A stretch of DNA of 64,000 nt from Marivivens donghaensis (GTDB lineage Bacteria > Pseudomonadota > Alphaproteobacteria > Rhodobacterales > Rhodobacteraceae), in assembly GCF_030410045.1 (NCBI RefSeq), contig NZ_JAUFRA010000009.1, forward strand, positions 1 to 64,000. The letters run 5' to 3'. Shown here piece after piece: positions 1 to 9,635 of this stretch (position 1 is its first letter; every line of letters begins with the position of its first letter). The translations under genes were made by a program, and so were the position numbers. The notes under the pieces are model-generated. The model was not told the DNA's origin. It was given only the letters and a program-made list of their open reading frames with translations, and ran no database searches.

Positions 1-48
1 TACGCAATAGCTGGATCATCGCACCAGTGACACTCAAGTCACAATCGG

Positions 49-1773
<1,725 letters not shown>

Positions 1774-1803
1774 AGCGTTACATCCTTCGGGAAGGGAATA
1801 GCG

Positions 1804-1983
1804 TCATTGATCGTCACCGCCTTTAAGTGAGGCGGTATAATCTACCCATGCAGCGTGTTTGGCTAAGAGCCGCACTGTCGCTTCAATCAAAGGATGATCA
1901 TCCGGCCGCGAAATGACAAGAGGGGCGGATGAGGAAATTTTGCCTTTCCCTTCCAATTTTGATCTCTTGTCGTTGTGTTCCAA
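1804..1983 (-). CDS. Small conserved-looking ORF upstream of the recombinase
   Basis: A 59-residue protein of unknown function. The proposed TTG start is preceded by AGGAGA at good spacing, and the frame ends 30 bp before the recombinase ATG, so the two probably share a transcript. The protein is hydrophilic, with a basic N-terminus and a C-terminal part (PDDHPLIEATVRLLAKHAAW) that reads like a short amphipathic helix. An upstream extension of the open frame exists, but its sequence looks non-coding. It could be a recombination directionality factor or a small regulator of integration. That is inference from position only. Confidence 0.5.
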   Translation of the reverse strand: MEHNDKRSKLEGKGKISSSAPLVISRPDDHPLIEATVRLLAKHAAWVDYTASLKGGDDQ

Positions 1984-2121
1984 AGCGTCTCTCCTGTGGT
2001 CTGATACCTCCAGGATAGGGAGGCCGCACTGCCTGGGAACCCCTCTCAAACTCTCTCTTTGCGGGAAAATGTGGATTGCTCCCCTTAAAATCCGGAAGAC
2101 TCTTTGCGAACGGCGGGAATC

Positions 2122-2137
2122 TAAACAGATCTGTTTA
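2122..2137. promoter_or_regulatory. Perfect 16-bp palindrome TAAACAGATCTGTTTA
   Basis: The two halves are exact reverse complements with no spacer, about 140 bp upstream of the small ORF that precedes the recombinase. The length and symmetry suit a dimeric repressor site or a recombinase/accessory-protein site. Function is inferred only. Confidence 0.45.
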
Positions 2138-2277
2138 CTTCGACAGATGGTCGCCATTGGAGCGACTTTCATTGGCGCGCAAAATGGGCGCTTCGCGAGA
2201 CACCATAAACCGCGAGTTTTATGGAATTTGGCGAGCTTAGATAAGGTAGGCTCCGCACAAAAAGGGACGACACAACG

Positions 2278-2300
2278 AAAAAGGCCCCCCGAAGGGAGCC
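2278..2300 (-). terminator. Terminator-like hairpin (minus strand)
   Basis: Read on the minus strand, GGCTCCC-TTC-GGGGGGCC forms an imperfect stem followed directly by five Ts. No recognisable gene ends just upstream of it, so it may be a leftover of a lost gene or may insulate the recombinase from upstream transcription. Confidence 0.4.
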
Positions 2301-2442
2301 AATCTTCATGCGAGTGCGCCTTACCGTGATATCCTGACCTCAAAGGGTGCGCTCGTAGCAGCGTCCAATAAAGAAGCCTCGCTGTCTGCTACCATAGGGA
2401 GACGTAAACGGGGTGAAGCGGAGAGGCAACGGGGCTTACGGC

Positions 2443-2501
2443 CCAAAGCGGACATGAGGAGTATGCCTTCCGCAAATTCAGCCAAACACCAAAGCGGTCA
2501 T
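2443..2501 (+). repeat. Two copies of CCAAAGCGG(A/T)CAT
   Basis: The 13-bp word occurs at 2443-2455 and 2489-2501 with one mismatch, in the same orientation and 46 bp apart, in gene-free DNA. No function is apparent. Confidence 0.35.
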
Positions 2502-2803
2502 TAGTTGCATCTCGCAGCATGGTTTTGACAGAAGACGGAGAAAATACGCATTTCGTTATATCTCTCGCAGGGTTCTTTCGTGGGTCAAGCCACCTTCGCC
2601 CCCCCCCTCAATAGCAGAGGATCCCTTTGGACATCAGCTCTGCCCTTTAGGGCGCTGAAGGAAAGCCAATCAGGCAAGCCTCATGGGCATCAAAAGCCGA
2701 CACCCAAATCAGGTTCAGTGCCGTCCTTCCGAAATACAAGCGGCTTCAAACCTCCAGAACCTGGCGAAGCGCTGCCCGCATCGGTCGGGAGAACTCGATA
2801 CAA

Positions 2804-2830
2804 GAGAAAGGCCCGAACTCTGTCGGGCCA
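2804..2830 (-). terminator. Rho-independent terminator of the TRAP operon
   Basis: On the minus strand, GGCCCGA, a 6-nt loop and TCGGGCC form a 7-bp GC-rich stem followed by TTTCTC. It lies 9 bp after the stop codon of the TRAP permease gene. Confidence 0.75.
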
Positions 2831-2838
2831 TTTCAAAA

Positions 2839-4734
2839 TCATATAAAAGCGATCGCTTGCCATCGACTTGGCGGTAACTTGGCAAAAACCGCCAGTATCA
2901 CCACGCAGCCCCAGCCGATCACCAACCCGCCCAGCCAGACAACCGATCCCGAAGGGGCGATCACTGCGCATAGGCCGGCGGCTCCGATCACGATGCGGCT
3001 CGCCATCGATAATGGCCGCATGCACCACCCGCCAAAAGCCACTGCCCACAAGGCCGTCGCAACCAGCAACCCAAAGGCCGACAGCGCGATTGCGGCGTAT
3101 GTTCCCTGCCACAGGATACCTGTGTCGAACACGAACCCGAAGGGCACGAAGAACGCCACGAGGCTCAGACCAAAGGCCGACAGGCTGCTCTTGACCGTCG
3201 AGGCCTGCCCGACTGCCGCAGCCGCAAACGAAGCCAGCGCGACCGGCGGCGTCACCATCGACAGCACGCAGTAGTAGAAGACGAAGAAATGCGCTGCCAA
3301 GGGTGTCACGCCCAGATCCTGAATGGCGGGAACGAACAGTACCGCGCCGATGATATAGGCCGCGACCGTCGGTAGGCCCATCCCCATCACGATACACCCG
3401 ACCATAGCCAGAGTGAGCGAGGCATAGATCGACCCTTCAGACAGGCTTACCAAAGATGTCGCGAACTTCAGTGCAAGATTGGACTGCACCGCCACTGCGA
3501 TGACCAACCCGATGGCAGCAATCGGGATTGCCACGTCGGCCGCCTGACGCGGTGCCTCGCGGAAGGCTTCGGCAAATTGCGCCCGCCCGATCCACGTGTT
3601 GCGGCGTAGGAACGGCACGCCGAGCGACACAACCGATGCGATCACGGCGGCGTAGCTGGCGGAATAGCCGCTGACCAGAAGCCCGATCAACAACACCGGC
3701 GGGAAGATCAGATGCAGGCGCGGCAGGATTGGAGCAGTGTCGTTGATCTCTTCCTCGGTCAGGGCGCGAATACCTTCGCGCCGCGAAGACAGGTCAACCA
3801 CCATCAAAAGCGCGATGTAGAACGCCAGCGCGGGGATCAGACCGGCAAGCGCCAACTTGGCGTAGGGCATGCCCAGCATTTCCGCCATGATGAAAGCGGC
3901 GACACCCATCACCGGCGGCATCAGCTGTCCGCCGGTCGAGGCAATCGCCTCGATCCCTGCGGCACGGTGGTCGGGAATGCCGGTGCGCTTCATCAGCGGG
4001 ATCGTAAAGACGCCGGTCGATACTACGTTCGCCACTGCGGACCCCGAAATCGACCCCATCAGCGACGACCCGATAATGGCCGCCTTTGCCGTTCCACCTG
4101 TCGCCCGTCCCGCCAGACGGATGGCGAGGTCGATAAACAACTGCCCGCCGCCGACCGCGCCGTAGAACGCGCCGAACAGGATAAAGTAGAAGATGAAACC
4201 GACCGAGGTCGAGGTGGTGATCCCCAACACGCCCGCTGTGGACATGGTGCTGATCTCGATCGCGGCAGGCAGGCCGAAACCGCGGAACCCGATCCAGCCA
4301 GGTAACAGATTGCCCCAGAACGCATAGGCGATAAATACCAACAACACATAAACAAGGATCATCCCGACCGCGCGACGCGCGCCTTCGAGCAGCAGCGCGA
4401 CCAGCGCGATGCCAGCAAGGATATCCCGCCCCAGAACAGGATCGACGTTTTCCATGCGAGATGTCAGACGGTCGAAATCCACCAGATAATAGGCCGTCAC
4501 CGCAACCGAGGCAGCGATCAGCATCAGATCGATCGCTACCCGCGCCGCACGCGGCAGTGGACCACCTAGCGGTTTGTAGAGGAACAGCAGGATCAGTGCC
4601 GCGCCCAGGTGGATTGGCCGTTCGAACAGGGGTTGTTGTGGGGCGTACAGGATCCAGGCCTGAAACGCGATAAAGACACAGCCGACGGCAAAGGCCGAAT
4701 AGCGGGCTGCGTTATGTGGTTGTCCTGCGGACAT
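2839..4734 (-). CDS. TRAP transporter fused permease (TAXI type)
   Basis: An inner-membrane permease of a tripartite ATP-independent periplasmic transporter in which the small (DctQ-like) and large (DctM-like) subunits form one 631-residue chain. This fused form is typical of systems using a TAXI-family binding protein. The sequence is hydrophobic throughout, with an N-terminal group of about four helices and then the long DctM-like part, which holds the GSISGSAVANVVSTG and GMGLPTVAAYI segments characteristic of the family. GGAGGAG precedes the ATG. The cognate TAXI binding-protein gene lies immediately upstream in the same direction. The substrate is unknown, but the neighbouring DapA-family lyase suggests an organic acid. 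Confidence 0.92.
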   Translation of the reverse strand: MSAGQPHNAARYSAFAVGCVFIAFQAWILYAPQQPLFERPIHLGAALILLFLYKPLGGPLPRAARVAIDLMLIAASVAVTAYYLVDFDRLTSRMENVDPVLGRDILAGIALVALLLEGARRAVGMILVYVLLVFIAYAFWGNLLPGWIGFRGFGLPAAIEISTMSTAGVLGITTSTSVGFIFYFILFGAFYGAVGGGQLFIDLAIRLAGRATGGTAKAAIIGSSLMGSISGSAVANVVSTGVFTIPLMKRTGIPDHRAAGIEAIASTGGQLMPPVMGVAAFIMAEMLGMPYAKLALAGLIPALAFYIALLMVVDLSSRREGIRALTEEEINDTAPILPRLHLIFPPVLLIGLLVSGYSASYAAVIASVVSLGVPFLRRNTWIGRAQFAEAFREAPRQAADVAIPIAAIGLVIAVAVQSNLALKFATSLVSLSEGSIYASLTLAMVGCIVMGMGLPTVAAYIIGAVLFVPAIQDLGVTPLAAHFFVFYYCVLSMVTPPVALASFAAAAVGQASTVKSSLSAFGLSLVAFFVPFGFVFDTGILWQGTYAAIALSAFGLLVATALWAVAFGGWCMRPLSMASRIVIGAAGLCAVIAPSGSVVWLGGLVIGWGCVVILAVFAKLPPSRWQAIAFI

Positions 4735-4799
4735 GGACTCCTCCCCAGAGTTTGCAGATCAATGGGACCGGCGGCGCAAAGACGCCGCCGGAAATCTGT

Positions 4800-5786
4800 T
4801 CACTGGATCAAACCGGCTTCGCGGAAATACCGCTCGGCGCCGGGATGCAGAGGAATACCCGTGTTCGAGATGTCGGCAGCCACCGCCGGATCGAAACGGG
4901 CAAAAGCCGCGTGCGATGACTGGAGCGCGGCTGCGTTCTCGATAATCGCCTTGGTGATCTGATAGGCCTTTTCCTCGTCCAGCGATGCACTTGCGATCAA
5001 CACTGTACCAAGGTTCGCCCCTGTCGCTGCTGCCGTCTGGCCTTCGAACCACGGCCCGTATGTTCCGATCTCGAGCCCCAGTTCATTCGCATGGGCCGCA
5101 ATCCCGTCCGGCAGATCAAGGAAAGTCACCGGTGTGGTCAGCGCGACCTCGGTGATCGTCGGATGGCCTTTAATCATCGTGTCGATATAGACGTCGGCCG
5201 CGCCGTTGCGGATCATATCCGCGATCTGGCCGGTATCGACCTGGATGATGTCACCGCCGTTGGCCTTGATCTCGTCGGCGCTGGTGCCTGCGGCGGCAAA
5301 GATCATGTCGGCAACAGGCACTGCTGACGATCCGACCGGCTTCATCAGAACGCGGATCGGCTGGTCCGACGACAGGATGTCGTCCAGATCGGTCGCACCG
5401 CGCGCGGTCAGGAAATCGTTGCGTGCGAGCACGCCGACATAGACATCGTTCAGCCCGCCGACCAACGCGCGGATGTCCGGCGCGCTGCGGCCTTCATAGA
5501 CATCGGCACCCTCATAGGCCCAGATGGCCGTCGCCACGTTCGATAGCGCGATCTCGGCATTGCCGCCCTGAACCACAAGCGGGTTTGCCACACCGCCGCC
5601 ACGCGCGATCACCTCGACGGAATTATCCCCCAGGATCGGCTCGATAATCTGCTCTAGCGTGGCCGCGAACACATACCACGACGATCCCTCACGCATCGCA
5701 CCTATCCGCACATCTTGCGCGACCGCGCCCCCAGCAGCCAGTGCGACCAGCGCCGACAAGGTAACCTTGTTGATGAATCCAAACAT
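4800..5786 (-). CDS. TAXI-family TRAP solute-binding protein
   Basis: A periplasmic binding protein of about 328 residues that delivers substrate to the TRAP permease encoded next. The chosen ATG gives a standard signal peptide (MFGFINKVTLSALVALAAGG, cleavage near AVAQ) and has a GAGGAG ribosome site about 5 bases upstream. A longer frame upstream lacks these features. The start of the mature protein (VRIGAMREGSSWY) and the GGGVANPLVVQGGNAEIAL segment match the TAXI family fold. It sits between the lyase and the permease on the same strand, with short gaps consistent with one operon. Ligand not predictable. Confidence 0.92.
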   Translation of the reverse strand: MFGFINKVTLSALVALAAGGAVAQDVRIGAMREGSSWYVFAATLEQIIEPILGDNSVEVIARGGGVANPLVVQGGNAEIALSNVATAIWAYEGADVYEGRSAPDIRALVGGLNDVYVGVLARNDFLTARGATDLDDILSSDQPIRVLMKPVGSSAVPVADMIFAAAGTSADEIKANGGDIIQVDTGQIADMIRNGAADVYIDTMIKGHPTITEVALTTPVTFLDLPDGIAAHANELGLEIGTYGPWFEGQTAAATGANLGTVLIASASLDEEKAYQITKAIIENAAALQSSHAAFARFDPAVAADISNTGIPLHPGAERYFREAGLIQ

Positions 5787-5841
5787 TCTCTCTCCTCCCT
5801 TGCTATGTATATGCCCCCGTAGGTCTGACGGGGGCAATCGA

Positions 5842-6786
5842 TCATTCGGCTGCCAGCAGATCGGCATCGACACGTCCGATACCGGCGGCGTCGAAGGCGG
5901 CAAAGATTTCCTGCTCTGCGGCTGCGCCCAGATCCTTGAGCGGCTCGCGGATCGTTGCGTGGTCCAGAACGCCACGCTTGACCAGACCCAGCTTCAGGGC
6001 AACCGTGCCCTCCATATGCGAGCCGCGGTGGTAGACCGCGCGGGTCACAGGCAGAAGCTGCTCGAAAATACGGCGGGCTTCGGGGTAGTCCTGCGCCTTG
6101 CCCGCCTTAATCAGGTCGATCAGCAGTTCCGGCGCGATGTTGCCGTAACCGACCAGCAGACCGTCCACGTCGAACATGGTCGGCAGCAGCCATTCGTCAT
6201 GACACGACAACACCTGAAGGTCCGGCTGCGCATTCTTCAGCGCGGGGATCTCGACGTACCAGCGCTTCATGTTGCGCACGCCGTTCTTGGTCGCGACGCA
6301 ACCTTCCTGCGCGGCGATGTCCAGCTGGGTATCCAGATCGTAAGACGCCTTGGTCGCATCGGGGTACTGGAACAGGATGGTCTGTAGGCCGCCCTCTTCG
6401 TAGATCGCCTTATAGCGGTCCTGCGGAGCGCCCTTCTGGAACCCGAACCGCAGCCAGCCGTGGTTCGGATAGACCAGCGCACCGGTCGCACCGGCATCGA
6501 ACGACCGCTTGGCCTCTTCGGCGGCAACCTTGGTGCCTTCACCGGTGATGCCCGCGATGATCGGCACATCCACGGCATCCTTGTAGGCGCGGATCAACTC
6601 CAGACGTTCGTCGGTCGTCAGGAACGTACCCTCGCCGGCGTGACCAAGGATCACCAGCGATTTGACGTCGGCAAACGAGGTCAGCCACTTGGCCAGACGT
6701 ACGTTCGCGTCGATGTCCAGCGACCCGTCTTTCTTGAAAACGGTTACGGGGGCGGGGTTCAGACCGCGCAGGTCCATCGGGTTCAT
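5842..6786 (-). CDS. Dihydrodipicolinate synthase (DapA)-family lyase
   Basis: A 314-residue TIM-barrel aldolase/dehydratase of the DapA/NanA superfamily. It carries the substrate-binding GHAGEGTFLT segment (in place of GTTGE), the tyrosine region ALVYPNHG, and the Schiff-base lysine in VATKNGVRNM (about Lys167). The start used follows GGAGG; a longer N-terminal extension has no matching ribosome site. It leads an operon with the TAXI TRAP transporter and faces a LacI regulator. This fits a catabolic 2-keto-acid aldolase or dehydratase for an imported sugar acid or hydroxy acid rather than lysine biosynthesis. The exact reaction is unknown. Confidence 0.85.
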   Translation of the reverse strand: MNPMDLRGLNPAPVTVFKKDGSLDIDANVRLAKWLTSFADVKSLVILGHAGEGTFLTTDERLELIRAYKDAVDVPIIAGITGEGTKVAAEEAKRSFDAGATGALVYPNHGWLRFGFQKGAPQDRYKAIYEEGGLQTILFQYPDATKASYDLDTQLDIAAQEGCVATKNGVRNMKRWYVEIPALKNAQPDLQVLSCHDEWLLPTMFDVDGLLVGYGNIAPELLIDLIKAGKAQDYPEARRIFEQLLPVTRAVYHRGSHMEGTVALKLGLVKRGVLDHATIREPLKDLGAAAEQEIFAAFDAAGIGRVDADLLAAE

Positions 6787-6804
6787 GTTCAATTCTCCTC
6801 CATT

Positions 6805-6830
6805 TGGGAACGATTGTGGGAACGTTCCCA
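6805..6830. promoter_or_regulatory. LacI-family operator in the divergent promoter
   Basis: A perfect 14-bp palindrome TGGGAACGTTCCCA (6817-6830) with the central CG typical of LacI-family sites. A partial copy TGGGAACGA (6805-6813) lies just beside it. It sits between the divergent lyase and LacI-type genes, about 20 bp from the lyase ribosome site, so repression of the transport/lyase operon is likely. A tandem GATAACGATAACGA (6872-6885) lies closer to the regulator start. Confidence 0.8.
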
Positions 6831-6907
6831 AAAATGCATTGCGAAAGTGTTCTGTCAAGTGCTAGAAATCTGATAACGATAACGACGAGCATTGACCGAG
6901 GGCCGCG

Positions 6908-7927
6908 ATGACTACCGAAGACAAGACAAAAGGCACCGCGGCACGGGTCACGATCCTTGATGTGGCCAAGGCCGCAGGTGTGTCAAAGTCCAGTGTTTCC
7001 AGGTTTTTGGACGAACGCCTGCCAAAGTCCGATAGCGATACCGCGCGCAATGTCCGCCGTATCGCGGCCGAACTTGGCTATGTGCGCGATATGTCTGCCG
7101 CCAGTCTGCGACGCGGTAAGACCGGCATGATCGGCGTGATCGTCCCGCGTCTGACCGACACGGTGATGGCGATGCTCTATGAAGCCTTGCAAAAAGCCGC
7201 CGCCCGCAAGAGTCTGTTCGCTATCGTCGCGACCACCGACGACACGCCCGACGCCATGCGCAATGCGGCCGAGACCCTGCTCAAACGCGGGGTGGACGGT
7301 CTGGTGCTTTCGACCGCGCGACTGGATGACCGTTTCACCACCGATCTGACGGAACGTGATGTGCCCTATGTGCTGGCCCTGCGGACCGACGGGCACAGCA
7401 AATCGTCGATCGGGGATGACGAACTTGGCGGCTACCTTGCCACGCGCCATCTTCTGGATCTGGGCCACCGACGCATCGGCCTGATCGGCGGCCCGTCCTA
7501 TGCCTCGAGCGCAGCAGGCCGACTGGCAGGATACCACAAAGCCATGACCGAAGCAGGCATCCCCACCGCCGACCACCTGACCATCGAGGCCGCCTTTAGC
7601 ATGGAATCCGGAGCCGTCGCGGCTCGCCAGCTGATCGACATGGCACCCGACCTGACCGCCATTTTCGCCGTGAACGACAACACTGCCATTGGTGCCTTGT
7701 CCGAACTCCAGACCATCGGCAAACGCGTTCCCGAAGATATCTCCGTCGTGGGCTACAACGATATCCCGCTGACCGCTTTACTGCCCACGCCGCTGACGAC
7801 TGTCCACGTTCCCTTCGAACAAATAGCGACCGAAGCAATCGAACTTTTGCTTGATGATGAAAGCGCCGGCACGGCAAAATGCGCTATGCCTACTTTGATC
7901 CCGAGAGCATCCACGCGTCGCATTTGA
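6908..7927 (+). CDS. LacI-family transcriptional regulator
   Basis: A 339-residue repressor or activator. The helix-turn-helix and hinge helix lie at about residues 14-65 (TILDVAKAAGVSKSSVSRFL), followed by the two-lobed periplasmic-binding-like effector domain (GMIGVIVPRLTDTVMAML ... VDGLVLSTARL ... AIFAVNDNTAIGAL ... ISVVGYNDIPL). It is divergent from the DapA-family lyase/TAXI TRAP operon, and a perfect palindrome lies between them, so it probably controls that operon in response to the imported compound or a breakdown product, and probably itself. Confidence 0.93.
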   Translation: MTTEDKTKGTAARVTILDVAKAAGVSKSSVSRFLDERLPKSDSDTARNVRRIAAELGYVRDMSAASLRRGKTGMIGVIVPRLTDTVMAMLYEALQKAAARKSLFAIVATTDDTPDAMRNAAETLLKRGVDGLVLSTARLDDRFTTDLTERDVPYVLALRTDGHSKSSIGDDELGGYLATRHLLDLGHRRIGLIGGPSYASSAAGRLAGYHKAMTEAGIPTADHLTIEAAFSMESGAVAARQLIDMAPDLTAIFAVNDNTAIGALSELQTIGKRVPEDISVVGYNDIPLTALLPTPLTTVHVPFEQIATEAIELLLDDESAGTAKCAMPTLIPRASTRRI

Positions 7928-8158
7928 ATTCGCCGCATGAACTGTTTCCAAGACAATTTCGGCCCTGACCGGACATTCGCAAGCCTAGCCATCGCTGCGG
8001 TGCAGCTTCCCCGCCCCGGCCTTTCGTATGATCGCGCAGCATTTCCGGACAGGCCGAGATCAGCGGTGCGCAGGCACCGGTTCTCAGCTAATTGCGGCAG
8101 CTTGACGTCAGCGAACATATGGCAAAAGTGCTTTAGTCTACTGTGATCTGTATGGAGG

Positions 8159-9181
8159 GTGGAGGTGGGCCATATCCTAATGCCGAGCGAAGCTTTTGTT
8201 CGCTCACTATCGGAAGATGCTGGCTGTCGCTCTGGCTTCGCTTTGGGTGAAGCTGACATTGTTGAGTGCTTGGGAAGCGGTCATCGCTTCGTCAAAGAAG
8301 TCACTGCCCGTGAAGTCGTTCGGCTCGCATCAGACGATTACGCCGATGCTGTAGGTGATTTGTTGTTCGCATTGGGTGCTGCCCGAACGCCGGGAATGCC
8401 TCCCCTGAGCCGCCGGTTTCTTTGGAATATCGGGCAAGAGCTGGGGGAAGGCCTCGACTTATTTCAATTGATGAAGATCGAGGCTGTCGGAAGAGAGTTT
8501 GCGAGGCGCAAACTTGCTCGTGACGACAGTCAAGCCGAAGTCCTGGAAGAGCTAAGGCTGCTATTGGGCGCCAATGAAGTCGCTTGGTTTCCGGGCCTTC
8601 TCACTGCAATTGATGAAGAGATAGGGATTAACCCATTTTATGTCAGGCAGATAGTAAAATCCGATCTGATCTTATTGCGAGATCTGTTCCAGTCGGAATC
8701 TCTACCCTCTGACGAAGGCCGTTTCTTTGATCAAAGATTCATCGACTATTTGAACCGAAATCCCGAAAAGTTGTTTGAAATGAACTGGAGGCAATTTGAA
8801 GGACTGGCCGCTGAGTGGTTTCAGCGCAATGGTTATACGGTTGAGTTAGGACCAGGCAGAAACGACGGTGGCGTCGACCTTCGGATCTGGAAAGATGATC
8901 TTAGCCAATCTGGGCCACCAACGGTAATAGTGCAGTGTAAGCGATATAAAGAGAAAATAGACAGAGTTACGGTGAAGGCCCTTTACTCTGATCTCATTTT
9001 CGAAGGGGCCACGGGAGCGATGGTGGTGACTACCAGTGATATTAGCCGTGGGGCTAAGAAGGATATTGAGGCAAGGGAATACCCTATCACGACGGCAAAT
9101 CTGGAAACAGTGACAACTTGGCTATCGGAGATGCGGAGACCAGGAAACGGTTTCCTGAATTTCGATGATTCCACGCAGTAA
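8159..9181 (+). CDS. Mrr-like restriction endonuclease domain protein
   Basis: About 340 residues. The C-terminal third (about 215-330) is an Mrr_cat / type IV restriction nuclease domain. FEGLAAEWFQRNGYTVELG is followed by NDGGVDLRIW (catalytic Asp near 239) and VQCKRY (Q-x-K near 260), the PD-(D/E)xK pattern. The N-terminal 200 residues are not recognised and may sense modified DNA or a partner. The start could be GTG at 8159 or 8165; both lie near GGAGG. Mrr-type enzymes cut modified foreign DNA, and Kiwa-type defence genes follow. Codon use looks more AT-rich than in the flanking core genes. Confidence 0.8.
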   Translation: MEVGHILMPSEAFVRSLSEDAGCRSGFALGEADIVECLGSGHRFVKEVTAREVVRLASDDYADAVGDLLFALGAARTPGMPPLSRRFLWNIGQELGEGLDLFQLMKIEAVGREFARRKLARDDSQAEVLEELRLLLGANEVAWFPGLLTAIDEEIGINPFYVRQIVKSDLILLRDLFQSESLPSDEGRFFDQRFIDYLNRNPEKLFEMNWRQFEGLAAEWFQRNGYTVELGPGRNDGGVDLRIWKDDLSQSGPPTVIVQCKRYKEKIDRVTVKALYSDLIFEGATGAMVVTTSDISRGAKKDIEAREYPITTANLETVTTWLSEMRRPGNGFLNFDDSTQ

Positions 9182-9573
9182 TTAACGTCGATGTGATGAA
9201 CTGGCTGAAACCGGGCTGGCCGCGGCTCGGCAGGGGAGGCGTAATCACCTGCGGCGCACGTCGGTCCCGGCCAGGGCTGTGTGAATACTCCGTGCGGCGG
9301 GTTGTATCGTCATGCTCAGTTCGGCGAAACGGGACAAACAACGCTGAAGTCCACGATAGAGCGACGGCAGACCCCGCTTTGGGTTGAAATCGGCGATCGC
9401 CAAGGGTTTTCACACAACCTCGGCCCTTACCCGCCACTCATTGGGCGCCAAGGTATCGCGACGCGGCGTTTCATCTTTCTGCCTTTCGCGCGACGTGCAG
9501 CACTTGAATCGTCGCGGTTATCAAGGTGCAGTGTTTCGCCCTTCACTGTTCGTGGGGCCAGCGCGAATTGAAA
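9182..9573. other. Gene-free stretch between defence genes
   Basis: About 390 bp without a credible reading frame on either strand. Short open frames exist but are arginine/serine-rich and lack ribosome sites. No inverted repeat or insertion-sequence end was recognised. The promoter region of the following operon starts at its right edge. Confidence 0.5.
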
Positions 9574-9613
9574 CTTGACCTTGTCGATTTTTTCGACCAA
9601 CTTGTAGGTCAAG
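9574..9613. promoter_or_regulatory. Nested inverted repeats at the promoter of the Kiwa-like operon
   Basis: An outer repeat CTTGACC (9574-9580) / GGTCAAG (9607-9613) encloses an inner repeat GTCGA (9583-9587) / TCGAC (9593-9597) around a T run. TTGACC could itself be a -35 box. It ends 22 bp before the GTG of the first gene. The second gene of the operon encodes an HTH protein, so an autoregulatory operator is plausible. Confidence 0.55.
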
Positions 9614-9635
9614 AAAATCGACATGAGGTGTAGGC

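Larger units (their letters stand above)
1984..2803. other. Gene-free stretch inside or beside the integrated element
   Basis: About 820 bp with no convincing coding frame on either strand. It holds the probable promoter of the small ORF/recombinase pair, a perfect 16-bp palindrome (2122-2137), a minus-strand terminator-like hairpin (2278-2300) and two copies of CCAAAGCGG(A/T)CAT. The DNA looks degenerate, as if made of remnants. No second copy of the tRNA 3' end was found by eye. Confidence 0.6.

Noticed and set aside
1..48. End of a 5S rRNA or rrn operon before the tRNA
   Set aside because: Only 48 bases are visible and none match a recognisable 5S end; a small GTGAC/GTCAC repeat alone is not enough.
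2321..2455. A 44-codon minus-strand frame ending shortly before the terminator-like hairpin
   Set aside because: No ribosome site (the upstream bases read CTCCTC), basic low-quality protein, and it overlaps the repeated word; more likely degenerate DNA.
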